NCBI GenBank assembly: GCA_022494885.1
Contig: JAGVSM010004259.1
Location: 1-64,000 of the forward strand
Length of the DNA stretch: 64,000 bases
Direction of reading: 5' to 3'
Origin: Micrasema longulum
Taxonomy: Eukaryota > Arthropoda > Insecta > Trichoptera > Brachycentridae
The notes below the pieces were generated by a model. It saw nothing but the letters and a program-made list of their open reading frames with translations. It did no database searches and was not told the origin of the DNA. The first letter of the stretch is position 1. Every line of letters starts with the position of its first letter. This document shows, one piece after another, positions 53,126 through 63,185 of this stretch. Made by a program: the position numbers and the translations under genes.

Positions 53126-53920
53126 GTTATATGTATAAATATGTATTTTTTAAATATGTAACTCGCTAAGCCTCTATTTAGAGGCTTGTCAGCAGGTGGG
53201 ATAGAGGGAATATGGAAGGAGGTAATAAACAATATATCACAACACCCAGACCAATTCAGAAAAAAAAAAGATTTTTTTAGAGTTAATTCTAAAATCTACT
53301 TACTACATAAGTATACTTAATACATAAGGAGTTAATATGGTTATATGTGTGCGATGTTTGTTTACATGTGTGTGTATGTGTGCTATGATTGCGTGTTAGT
53401 TATTTTATTTTTTTAAATAAACTGATCGAAAATTACCTGTATTCCGCTACAACATAATAACATAAACACTGAAAATAAGGCCTCGAAAAAAATGCTGTTG
53501 AACATTTTTATTTATTATTAAACTTTTACCCCCCCCCCCCAATATCCAACCAGCGCAGGGTTCTATATTAATGATAATTTAGAAAAAAATCTTGACTAAT
53601 TCAAATTAAAAATTGATATTCCAAAAAAAGAAAAAAGCGGTGTGCATAAAACTGCATGTGGATATTGTAAAAGCAAACACATCGCCCAAACCGTGAGAAA
53701 TTTAAAATTTTGAGTTAACTAACACCGCCGCGGCCGGCGCCGCGGACCTACTTGCAATAATTTCTCTGAATTCGCAAATCACATTTTAGATATAATTTAT
53801 TATTTTCATTCACATAAAAATAACTTTTGCGTTTTGTTACAAGTAAAGATAAAATAATGAATAATTCATAAAATACAGAAATCCAAAACATACGAATTTC
53901 TGACAAAACTTTAATTTTAA
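53126..53920. other. Unassigned; poly-C run and GC palindrome
   Basis: A 12-base C run at 53529-53540 and a GC-only palindromic stretch, CCGCGGCCGGCGCCGCGG, at about 53728-53745 stand out from the A+T-rich surroundings. No gene. Confidence 0.5.
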
Positions 53921-53924
53921 CATA

Positions 53925-54140
53925 TAAAAACTGAGATGGAGAACATTTTAGAGGAGAAAATATAGAAGTCTAAGCATCTACAGGGCTTATGATCCGTTAT
54001 TAGCTGGTTATAGTGACCACTTTACACACTGTGTAACATTCTCCTTTCTGCCTATTTTTATTTATTTATTTATATTTTAACATATATATTCCTTTAATTC
54101 TTCCATCTGCTGATGTTTGTGTAGTTAAAGAGCTAAAACC
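53925..54140 (+). repeat. FB1 left half
   Basis: AACTGAGATGGAGAACATTT, GAAGTCTAAGCATCTACAG and CACTTTACACACTGTGTAAC, then CATCTGCTGATGTTTGTG and AAAGAGCTAAAACC, in FB1 order. Confidence 0.7.
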
Positions 54141-54149
54141 TTTATTGAT

Positions 54150-54305
54150 GTTAACATATTACAACAGAGATGAAGAACATTTAAGAAGGTAATATAGAAG
54201 TCAAGGCATCTACAGGGCTTGTGACCTGTCAATGGATGGTTTAAGTGGCCTACCTACCTTCTCTTAAATGTTCTTCATCTCTGTTGTAATATGTTAATAT
54301 AACCG
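54150..54305. repeat. FB1 palindrome, 155 bp
   Basis: ATATTACAACAGAGATGAAG then AACATTTAAGAAGGTAATAT, through a centre near GTTTAAGTGGCC, to GTTCTTCATCTCTGTTGTAA plus TATG. The right arm is shorter than the left because part is missing. Confidence 0.75.
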
Positions 54306-54340
54306 GTGGCTTTACTTCTTTTTGGACCAGGGGGATTCAT

Positions 54341-54678
54341 CAACAATGTTTTGAGTTAGTCCAAATTTTTAAAGACACGAACTGGATTTAATCTCAAGAG
54401 AGCTGTTAATATAAACATTTTACAACAGAAATGGATAACATTTTAGAGAAGGGAATGTAGAAGTCTAGGTGTAGTGGCCACTAAAACCAGCCAACGACAG
54501 GTCATTTGCCATGTAGATGCCTAGATTTCTATATTCCCTTCTCAATTTTTTTCTATATTAAATGATTTCTCTATTAAATGTTTTTCATTACTGTTGTAAT
54601 ATGTTAATATTGACAGCTTTCTAGGGGGCTGAATTCAGTTCTTGTTCACAGAAATTTGAACAAACTCAAAACATTAAT
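54341..54678. repeat. FB1 most complete palindrome, about 338 bp
   Basis: The left outer end CAACAATGTTTTGAGTTAGT, CGAACTGGATTTAATCTC and GAGCTGTTAATATAAAC leads to the inner arm TTTTACAACAGAAATGGATA through GTAGTGGCCAC. The reversed inner arm CCAGCCAACGACAGG to TACTGTTGTAATATG follows, then the reversed outer part TTGACAGCTTTCTAGGGGGC to CAAACTCAAAACATT. The arms of about 165 bp make this the best evidence that FB1 is a foldback element. A TCTATATTAAATGATTTC-like stretch is duplicated inside the right arm. No coding frame. Confidence 0.75.
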
Positions 54679-54679
54679 T

Positions 54680-55510
54680 ATAAATACTGTATTCCAAAAT
54701 TCTTCACCCTTGATTTCAAAATTTACAATATATATAGAAAAAACACACCATGTTTTCCCCCTCTATCCCACCATACCTTACCACCTCAACACCACTTTGC
54801 CTTACTCCCTCCATCTAACCATTTAAGTACTTATTACTATTTTGTATTCTGTCCATTGGTTAAGTTAACAGTTGCACCTGATAATCATTAATCAAAATAC
54901 CTGAAACTGGTTGTGTTATAAAATAAATTTGCATGTGGTACCTTTGCACTTTTAGAACGAAAACGACTTCACTAAAAAAAACCTTAAATTAAGTCAAGAT
55001 CATAAAATGACTTCAACGAACATTATCCATCTTTCTGTATTTAAAAAATGAAACGTTCGGGTGGAAATAGGACAAAACAGTTACATCGGTCTCTTTGTTA
55101 ATCAGAGAATTTATGTTCCTTGTCAGTACGGAAGCGACGTTCTAAGTGTTTTGTTTACATTGCTGTGTGAAGGACGCAACGCAGACAAACATATAATTGA
55201 CTTAAAGCTGGTTGAGTTGATTTTATTCCGATACAAATGGCAACTTCACTTTTTTTTTTTAAATATAAAAACGACCAATTAGGTTTTGTGATTGTTTCGT
55301 TCCAACTTACCGATAATCATCTTAGTGACTTATTTAAGTTCATGTCATTTCGTAAATATATTAAAACATGTGATTGGTGACCTGAAAAACATGTGATTGG
55401 TGACCTACTATGTCACTATCTTATTTATCAATGTGCATTTGTTTGTTTGTTTTTTTAAAATCTAATAATGACTCAATAAATAAATGTCGTGTTTAAACTT
55501 ATAACAATTT
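54680..55510. other. Unassigned; unrecognised plus ORF 55061-55282
   Basis: The 73-codon frame reads QRIYVPCQYGSDVLSVLF and DLKLVELILFRYKWQLHF, protein-like but unrecognised. The flanks are A+T-rich and unique. There is a near-duplicate of about 18 bases at 55369 and 55388 (AACATGTGATTGGTGACC). Confidence 0.3.
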
Positions 55511-55529
55511 ATTTTTTTACGCTTTATTA

Positions 55530-55705
55530 TCATAGATTCATAGCTGAATGCCTTCGGTATAAATTCGAAATTTCGTGCTTCGAAAAATACGAAGCAATCG
55601 ACAAAAGAATACGAAAGTGTCACAATTTACATTCTTATTGTGCAGTTTCGCGAAAAGTTAATTTTTTGAGTTAAGTCGTTTTCGTCCTAAAGGTACGATA
55701 TTATG
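55530..55705. repeat. Dispersed repeat D3, copy 1
   Basis: GATTCATAGCTGAATGCC, GAAAAATACGAAGCAATCGA, AAAGAATACGAAAG and CACAATTTACATTCTT, then TTTTTTGAGTTAAGTCGTTT, are shared with 61262-61450 in the same orientation. There are no clear ends and no match to the other families. Confidence 0.6.
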
Positions 55706-55775
55706 CAAAGTGTTTTTTATTCAAATATATTTCTAATTTTTCTCCTTTTTCCTGATTATTTGAATAACTTTCAAA

Positions 55776-55935
55776 TTCATTATCATCATTATTCTCTTTC
55801 CGCACATAATGGTGCATAGGGCACTGAATCGGTACACTAATCGCAGGGTGTCTTGACCATTTTTGGTAAGATAATCAGCCTGACGATTCAAGTACCAGTG
55901 CAGGGACTATGAAATGAGCTCTCGAATTACCGGTA
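55776..55935 (-). mobile_element. SINE-A body, headless
   Basis: TCATCATTATTCTCTTTCCG, CACATAATGGTGCATAGGGC and AGTGCAGGGACTATGAAATG match the SINE-A 3' part. The tRNA-like head is missing. Confidence 0.6.
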
Positions 55936-55939
55936 TCAA

Positions 55940-56520
55940 ATTCCCTGGGTATTTTAGTAAAGTAAGGGCATATTATGAAGTTCTTCAGAATAAAGTTTAT
56001 GATCAAATCTCAGTTCCTAGGGTAACCATAGCGCTGTCGGTACTAAAACTTTGAAAGTCAAGTTGAGAGATACTCGTTATTCCTACCTACAGCAGAATTG
56101 GGTCGAGGCCCAATAGTTCGCTATAGAGATATCAAGTCTAGTACTCCTCCGATCCTCGTTTCGCTACACAAGACGACGAGAAACGGATCCGGGCTGCTAA
56201 AGGGTTAACTACTCGTTAGGAAATTAACCCAGTTCTGTATGCGATTAACGAGACAATTGAAAGTTGAGATGTTTTAGTTGAAAACATTGAAACTTACAAA
56301 AAACTATAAGTTCTTGGAAATAATAAGAAATTATTAACATGATTTGATTGAAACAGATAGGTCAGTTAAAATTCAATGAAGAAATTTAGTGGTTATAAAA
56401 AATCGTAGTTAAATAATTGAAAATTACTTTGTTTTCAACCACTTTCTTTTACTACTGTTTCGGATTCATTATCTTTTTATTCAAGTGTCAAGCCATTCCT
56501 TTTTTTGATTCCGGGGGTCC
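55940..56520. other. Unassigned; partly unique
   Basis: Positions 55990-56240 are less A+T-rich and unique, without a supported frame. Confidence 0.3.
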
Positions 56521-56524
56521 TTGT

Positions 56525-57200
56525 TTGTGAATTTTATTTATTTATTTTTTACATATTCATTACAGCAATTTACAAGTAATTATTTACACAACAAATTAAT
56601 AAAGTAGTAAAAGTAAACATACATATTTTTTATTTTTGCTGTTGGTTCATCTTAAGTGCCTAACTAGGGATAGCTTCCCCGTTCTTAGGCAGTAAATTGT
56701 GTATTTTATAATAATATAATAAAGTAAAATCAGTATTATAATGTGTGTTTTTTCAGTCTTAAAAGTAAACAATAAATATCCAGAGAAAACATAAATAATA
56801 CCAATTTCTCTATATCCTAAGTCCTAAGTCATTACCAGTAAAACAATAAACCAGCTTACGTCCTTCTAATATGGATTAAAAATGCAGTCAACACTTTCCT
56901 CAGCCTGGCAATCCCACCACATTTCCACGAATCTGGGATGAGGTTATATACCCTCGGGCCTATATAATATTGCTGCATTTAAGCCAAAAAAGTATTAACG
57001 CCTCTCTGTATAATCAGATCCTTATTGGAGTGTCTAGTATTCTGAACATGACAAACTCTTGTGTATTTTTCCCTGCTGAGATGTGTGACCGCAACTGACC
57101 TCAATATATACTGTTGATGAATATTCAGCTCTTGAAATTCTTTGAAGAGTATGGTTTTTTTTAATATAACTCTTTAAAGAATTAAAAAAATATAAAGAAT
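56525..57200 (-). pseudogene. LINE C-terminus with 3' stem-loop (J6)
   Basis: The minus frames read LNIHQQYILRSVAVTHLS, REKYTRVCHVQNTRHSNKD, IQRGVNTFLA, QQYYIGPRVYNLIPDSWK and LRKVLTAFLIHIRR. The NTRH...GPRVYNxLP order is a LINE ORF2 C-terminus. One stop breaks it. The 3' UTR carries the stem TGCCTAA/TTAGGCA (56657-56663, 56685-56691) and an AATAAATAAAATT tail at about 56530. It links the stem-loop type at 7981 and 25021 to a coding LINE. Confidence 0.65.
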
Positions 57201-57540
57201 TCAAATGTCCCTTCCTCCCTGACGGCGAGTCAAGATAGCAACACGCGCAAAGACACAACGAAAAACGTACCTCGAGCATAACAGTGATTCGAATCATCAA
57301 AAACATACACGAAACGTTAAAAGTGATTTGTGCTAACGATAACGGTGTTTTTCTGGACCAGTGCTAAAGGGAGGAAATCTTAATTCCTTACCCTTTTCAT
57401 TCATTCCAGGTTTGACACTCTAAACCATAACTTCAATAGTTTACATAAAATAAAACGTTCCCTGTTTTTTTTGAACACGCGCATCGCGAGAGGGTCGGCC
57501 TTGTTTACAGTCCCGAGGTCGAAGGAACCAAGCATCCAAC
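57201..57540 (-). other. Possibly upstream part of LINE J6
   Basis: LINE-like words such as EEGTFEFFIFF occur in broken frames near 57190-57240. The minus ORF at 57401-57589 is unrecognised. Confidence 0.3.
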
Positions 57541-57929
57541 AACTACCAACCGCTATCAAATTTTTACAACCTTCTTTATCAAAGTACACTTAACTTATAA
57601 ATTCGATATTATTTTATTAAATCAATGTTAATTAAATATTACATATATGGAGCTAATAAATCAAGTATTTTTGTCTTGTATAGCAGGCCTTATGTGAGAT
57701 GGATACTATCTTCAAAACTAGACAAGAGTGTAAAAAGACAATTTTTCCTCTAGTCCACTCCTGTCTTGTTATAAATATCGTATCCATCTTACATTACCCT
57801 CCCTTTGTTAACCATGGAGTTGATACAGTGATTTATTTATTTAGTTTTTTATTGCTTAGTTCTTGGCATGAACACTTGACAAACTTACTACTATGCTCTA
57901 TTTTTTATAAATTTATTAATATCATTCTA

Positions 57930-58395
57930 ACTTTGCTAGAATTCCACTCGTCCATGCGCTTTGTAGCTGCACGATGATTGGTTATCTAGCTTTCATATAC
58001 CAACTTAAAAATTCCTAAATTTTATAAATGGGGTCTAGAATTCCAATCGTCTTTGCGCTTAGGAGCTGCAAGACGTGTTGTAATCTTACTCCTTTTTATT
58101 ATTCATATTATTTTTTTTTTTTTTTAGTATCATTAATACACTTAATTTATTTGTCAATTTTTAAAATGTGTAAATGGGGGCTAAATTTCTAACTGTCTAT
58201 GCTCTCTGTAGCTGCAAGACGTCCTGTAATCTAGCTCCTATCTGTTATTTTTTTTGATTGATCTCAATTGAAAACGAGAACTAGAATCCCAACCGTCCAT
58301 GCGCTCTGTAGCTGCAAGACGTACTGGGATATTTATTAATTGTACAGCGCCCTTGAGGTGATTTTCAAAAAAATGGCGCTATATAAATTATCCAA
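57930..58395 (+). repeat. Four tandem 3' UTR-like units ending in an L2-like tail
   Basis: GTAGCTGCA or GAGCTGCA recurs at 57963, 58062, 58208 and 58308, each about 15-20 bases after a CTAGAATTCCAA-type word, so units are 98-146 bp. The last unit continues TTGTACAGCGCCCTTGAGGT, then AAATGGCGCTATATAAATT, a terminal motif I know from L2/CR1-type LINEs in other animals. Fragments lie at 46795 and 47066. Confidence 0.55.
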
Positions 58396-58396
58396 C

Positions 58397-58413
58397 TATA
58401 TATATATATATAT
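58397..58413. repeat. (AT)n microsatellite
   Basis: Short TA run near the end of the L2-like tail. Confidence 0.7.
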
Positions 58414-58857
58414 TACGCTTCCTATCCTTACAAGACAAAAATACTTGATTTATTAGCTCCATATGTAGCATGATATTGAGTAAACACTGATAAAATAAAA
58501 TTGGATAAAATTAATTCGTTAAGTATACCTTTATAAAGAAGCATGTATATGTAAACCTTAGTAACCGGTTGGTAGAGAAAATATTAAATAAGTTTTTGTT
58601 GTTTTTTTTTGTTTTTTTTGTATATTTGGTGTTTTATTTTAAAGTATGTAAGCATGTGTTTTATTTTATTTAATGTAAATGCCCCTTGGGCGTTAATAAA
58701 CAAAATAAATAAACATATCAATAATAATAACCACAAATTTAGTGCTTTAAATATAAATTCTATATTATTTTAAATAAATAAAAAAATATATAAAAATTAG
58801 GGTACTGGGGATAGATAGTACTGTTTTAAGCGTATTATAATGATTATTATAAAAGTA

Positions 58858-59095
58858 TCGTCATCACATTCCCACAAACTATGATGCATATAGCACTACA
58901 TTTTTACACTGAATGTAGCACTATTCGTTTATCTGTTACATTAAGTAAAAGTCGTGCATTTTAGGTACCGATCTGGGAACAGTAAAATTTTAAAGCGTAT
59001 TTTTTTAATGTTCACCTTGAGGCATCAGTAATTGAACTTAGGACCTTTAAAACGAAATGTGATCCTGTCAATTACTAGGCAACGAGGTGGACTTT
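58858..59095 (-). mobile_element. SINE-A, diverged
   Basis: CGTCATCACATTCCCACAAA and AGGTACCGATCTGGGAACAG, then the reversed head CCACCTCGTTGCCTAGTAAT and a B-box-like GTTCAATTACTG, lie in SINE-A order. Confidence 0.55.
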
Positions 59096-59099
59096 TCTC

Positions 59100-59915
59100 T
59101 TGTTGATTAGGTTTTGAAGGTTTTCTACTTGAACGTTATGTCAAAATCCCGTCGAAAACTCTTGTGAAAGGTTCTGGGTCTATTTAATTAACAAATTTCT
59201 ATTTAAGAAAATATAAATACAATTTATATTAAACTGGATTTATAAAGTCTTGATTAGATTAGGGTGGTTTGTGATAGTAGAGAAGACCAGGTCACGTTGA
59301 ACATAAGGCTGTGTTGCACTACCCTAATATCTCTGGATTCTGTCACTGTATGAACGTGTTTCAACAAGCATTGGACAGCAAAAAAAATGATATAAAATCA
59401 TATTGTACCATTGATTTCCCATGTGATATTCAAAGCCTATTCCTAAGCGAATTATTTGTGTTTGGGTAAGAAGTAATAAAAAAATATTTGTTAGTTTTTG
59501 GCCTCAACGATTAATAAACCAAGGCCATAAAATGTTTATTTGCGATGCGTTGTCAGTCTTTATTTTCGTTTTAGTTTTTTAATTTTCTACCGTACATTCA
59601 GGGAGACTGGACCGCTGTGCACGTGCAAACCACAAGCCTACTGCATGATATCGCATTATTGGCCCATTTCACACGACGGCAAAAATATATACGGCATGAT
59701 AAAATACTTATTGCTTGATATTTATTGCTTGACAAATATTTAGTAATTAAATGCCAAGCAAACGCAATAACCAGTACACAATAAAACCAACTCATCTTCA
59801 GTCGCCTCCTTTTGCAGAATTTTCACTTGAGTAAACTCGCTTAATTTAAATAAATAGATTTCGATAAAAAAATAATGAAAATCTCTTTTGTTCAGTTTTG
59901 CTTTATTATTTAAAT
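59100..59915. other. Unassigned sequence
   Basis: Nothing recognised. The overlapping ORFs at 59540-59795 are not convincing. Confidence 0.35.
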
Positions 59916-59918
59916 CGT

Positions 59919-60085
59919 GTTGTGGTCCCGTAGCTTGTATTGTGGACTCACGGATCAGAGGTACATGGTTCGAATCCTACTTTACCCCTACTTGATTTCC
60001 ATTTTCTAATAATGAGTTATTTACAACTCCTTGAAAATGGTCACCAAAATTAAAAGATTTAAGTAAATTATAAGAACGCTTATAT
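59919..60085 (+). mobile_element. SINE-B, copy 2
   Basis: The head GTTGTGGTCCCGTAGC, the B box TGGTTCGAATCCTACT and the body CCCTACTTGATTTCCATTTT and GAAAATGGTCACCAAAATTA match 45575-45740. Confidence 0.7.
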
Positions 60086-60204
60086 TTTATCAAATTTATA
60101 TTTGAAGCGCTAACAATATTTTTTTGAGTCCTTTCCTATCTAGCTTCGAAAATATTGATATCAATTTACCGCCCTTGTAAGAAAAAAAGACTATTTATTG
60201 GGTC

Positions 60205-60320
60205 CACATATAGTATTAAGTGAATATGATAAAAATAAAATAGGAATTAATTCATTGGTTGCGTAAACCTTGACGAAGAATCTCGTTTGCTTTGAAACCG
60301 GTAGGTGGAACAAAAAAAAA
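60205..60320 (+). mobile_element. PLE-like terminus (group E), solo
   Basis: AAACC-TTGACGA-AGAATCTCGTTTGCTTT-GAAA (60294-60297)-CCGGTA-GGTGG. The core is one base from CTGACGA and ACC can pair with GGT as helix I. The upstream part matches the right arms at 52.75 and 58.45 kb. Confidence 0.55.
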
Positions 60321-60324
60321 ATTA

Positions 60325-60885
60325 GTGGTTAAAAACAAACTTGTTTTATTTATTTTATGCTAATTTTTTTATTTAAAAAAAAAGTTTTAACTGGGGCGTT
60401 TTAATTACTATATTTTTATTAGAGTCATAAACTATGGAGTTGAATACAAAAAACGAAATATATGTATATTATCAAGTTTATAGAGTATATACTAACGAAT
60501 CTAATAAATGTCAACTCACTTTATTTTTACCGTGTCGTTTACATTTAGATGATATGTGTAAAATAGGCTATTCTTCGTCGGATATCATGCAGCTGGTTTG
60601 TTTATTTTGAAATTCCTGTGATAATGAACAGACTTAAGTGCAAAGCGGTCTTAGAATTATTCAATGAAATATTTGGAAAAAGTAGATATGGGCGTATTAA
60701 ACCAGATGATTGATTGATAATTTTTTTTCAAGTATATTATCGGGATTTTATTTTGTTTATAAATAGGCCCGTTAATTATTTTGTTTTATTACAGGGTGCA
60801 TATTTATACGAAAAAACGAGTCATGGATTGACTTCCCTTTGATAATTTGGCTTAACTTAAAATAGATTTTAAATAATGATTTGCT
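60325..60885. other. Unassigned, may include PLE flank
   Basis: Downstream (minus) of the PLE endonuclease remnant. Nothing else recognised. Confidence 0.3.
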
Positions 60886-60887
60886 TG

Positions 60888-61079
60888 TTAGTTTATATCC
60901 ATATTAATATCGCTACATATCTTTATATGTTTTGTAACACGAATATCAAAATTTCTTGATGTTCTTCCAAAGTAAACTGAAGGATAAGAATTGCGTTTTA
61001 TTTGGTAAACACCTGAAATATTTAATAAACTTTGTTTATCTTTATTATTAAGCAATAATTTACCAATACTGTTATTTGT
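60888..61079 (-). pseudogene. PLE GIY-YIG endonuclease fragment
   Basis: The open frame reads TNNSIGKLLLNNKDKQSLLN, then SGVYQIKRNSYPS, VYFGRTSRNFDIRVTKHIK and a stop. The GVY...YFGRTSRNF...H pattern is the GIY-YIG nuclease with the Arg and His of the family, as at the C-terminus of Penelope-like proteins (YIG is YFG here). Upstream, in another frame, LSINAYKFLPNNIEAA may be linker. It is truncated before the part preserved at 12503-12716. Retro-element domestication is not suggested, because the frame is broken on both sides. Confidence 0.65.
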
Positions 61080-61261
61080 ATAAAAAAGCAGCTTCGATAT
61101 TATTTGGTAAAAATTTGTATGCGTTTATGGATAAAGTATATACATAAATATTTTTTGTCTTAGTTATATACAAATATTTAATAACATTTAGGAAAATATT
61201 TTACCACAAAGTTAATGTTTTAAATATCAATAATATCATAACTATTGTTTTTTTTAACTTT

Positions 61262-61450
61262 TTTTTTCACAGATTCATAGCTGAAAGTCTTTGGTATAAT
61301 TTTTAACCCAAAATTTGGTGCTACTTTGAAAAATACGAAACAATCGACGAAAGAATACGAAGGTACCACAATTTACATTCTTCTTTTGCAATTTTCCAAA
61401 AAGTAGATTTTTTGAGTTGAGTCGTTTGCGTCCTAAAAGTGGGATATGTC
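61262..61450. repeat. Dispersed repeat D3, copy 2
   Basis: Same orientation as 55530-55705, about 5.7 kb away. GAAAAATACGAAACAATCGA and GTTTGCGTCCTAAAAG are shared with small changes. Confidence 0.6.
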
Positions 61451-62750
61451 CTATCATTCTTAAGCAAGAAAACATTATTATCTCTTCAAGTTGAAGTTAC
61501 ATTATTATGTTCAATGGTTTCGAGTGTAGAACTAAACTAATAAAAAGTGGTTCAACACACTCCGGTCTACCCTACACGTTGATCTTAATCCCCGGATAAG
61601 ATATTTGAGAGTTATAAATTGCTCTGATCCGGAGACATCCATTGTAGGGAAACTTAACTGAACGGAGCATGTCCTGTGGTGTCTTATGATAAAATTTAAC
61701 CAACAATTCCATTAATAATATATGTACCTTTAAGCTGAAATGCTGGAAGTCACATTTGGTAAAATTTTCAGGAGCGCGCTTTGAAGTTGTAAAACTGTTT
61801 TAAATGTATCCATCGAAGTAAAAACCAATTCGATTGCTGTTTTTTTGGATTCATCTTTGATAAGAATATTTTAAGTGTAGACTTTCAAATAACTATAGCA
61901 CTTGAATGTTTTTTTGTTCTAACCGACCATCCCGCGCCCTAATTCCTCCTCAGACATTTTAAGTATAAAATTAAGTAATAATTTTTTTTTTAAGCAAAAA
62001 TATTAAATTACGTGCCGTTTATGAAAACATTAATTATTTATGAAAACAACGGTAAAATAAATTTAATTACATAATATTGATAGCAAATAAAACGGTCATT
62101 GAAAGCAGACAGAATGAAAAAAAAGCAAACTAATTTTATGAAATTAACTGCAAAAGAAATGACATAATGATAAAGTATGGTTGATTATGACAATAAGTCT
62201 TAATTTTGTGCAAAATCTCTCGCTGAATTAGATTAAGTTCGTTATAAAAAAATGTGAAATTTATTCGGTGTCCACTGCTTTAATACCAGCAAACCGTTGA
62301 ATTTTATTGAATGCATGAGTATTATTACTGCACTACTGGTGTTTTAGAACAAGCTATTTTAGTAATGGTATAAAGGTTGACTCCAATGTTCAAAGCATTT
62401 TTAGAAACTGAATAAATGATCAAAATTAGATTCATTACTCAATTTTGCACAAAATATGATTTCTTTTGAGCTTTAAAGAATACATATATTATTATAAAAC
62501 TAAAAACAGAGGTAAACATTGCGCATTTATCTAAATGTAAACATTTAATATCTAACAAGCTGAAAAAAATGTAGAAAGTGTGCTTTAAAAAAGCTTTTTG
62601 GCTATTAAACAACAAATAAAATAATATATTCAAATTCTATATCATAAAATAATTGAAGAATTAAATAAAAAGTCATTGCAAGTTATCTTTGTATTATTTA
62701 TTTGCTGTATTAAATAACACCTTTAAGTATAGTCAAATTAAGGATAAACA
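61451..62750. other. Unassigned sequence
   Basis: Positions 61500-61700 are less A+T-rich and unique. No supported frame or repeat. Confidence 0.35.
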
Positions 62751-62754
62751 TAAT

Positions 62755-62815
62755 ATGGTGCATTTGGTGTTCCAATGCATCATTGGGTGCAAATAGGGAA
62801 ATGACGAGGATGCTT
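62755..62815 (+). mobile_element. SINE-A tail fragment
   Basis: GTTCCAATGCATCATTGGGT plus GCAAATAGGGAAATGACGAGG is the plus-strand SINE-A 3' end. Confidence 0.5.
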
Positions 62816-63077
62816 TTTATGATAATCTTTATAATATTCAAAATCTATTTTTATAAAGTTATTAAATCTCCTGGTAGTAATAATTATTATTCAAATTCAC
62901 CAATACCTTGACTACACCGGCAAGTTAACGAGTAAAGTGAAGTTTATATATTTTCTGCTTATTTATATAATTATATATTAAGTATTCTAAAAGCAGTAAA
63001 TAAACATGTATAAAATTTCCTAATATTGTACTTTATTTACTAAATTTTCCTAAATGTTTTTTTTGGACCTCTATAAT

Positions 63078-63185
63078 AATGCGTGTGTATGTGTTTGTTT
63101 ATAAATTTATATATGTGTACACATGTATGTTTATGTGTGTGTGTATGTATGTGAGTGTATTTGTGTATGTAAATATCTTTCTGTA
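63078..63185. repeat. TG-rich microsatellite
   Basis: Imperfect TGTG and TATG units over about 100 bp. Confidence 0.8.

Larger units (their letters stand above)
57543..58575. mobile_element. Foldback element with PLE-like ends (group E), copy 2, 1.03 kb
   Basis: The left arm CTACCAACCGCTATCAAATT to GTATTTTTGTCTTGTATAG (57543-57685) is inverted at 58420-58575, from AAGACAAAAATACTTGATTT to GTAACCGGTTGGTAG. Words such as ATATGGAGCTAATAAATC, and AAGTACACTTAA or AAGTATACC, pair across the arms. The interior holds L2-like 3' UTR units. Confidence 0.7.

Noticed and set aside
57034..57306. 90-residue minus ORF resembling a membrane protein
   Set aside because: It overlaps the LINE J6 C-terminus, whose NTRH...GPRVYN motifs lie in another frame and explain the region.
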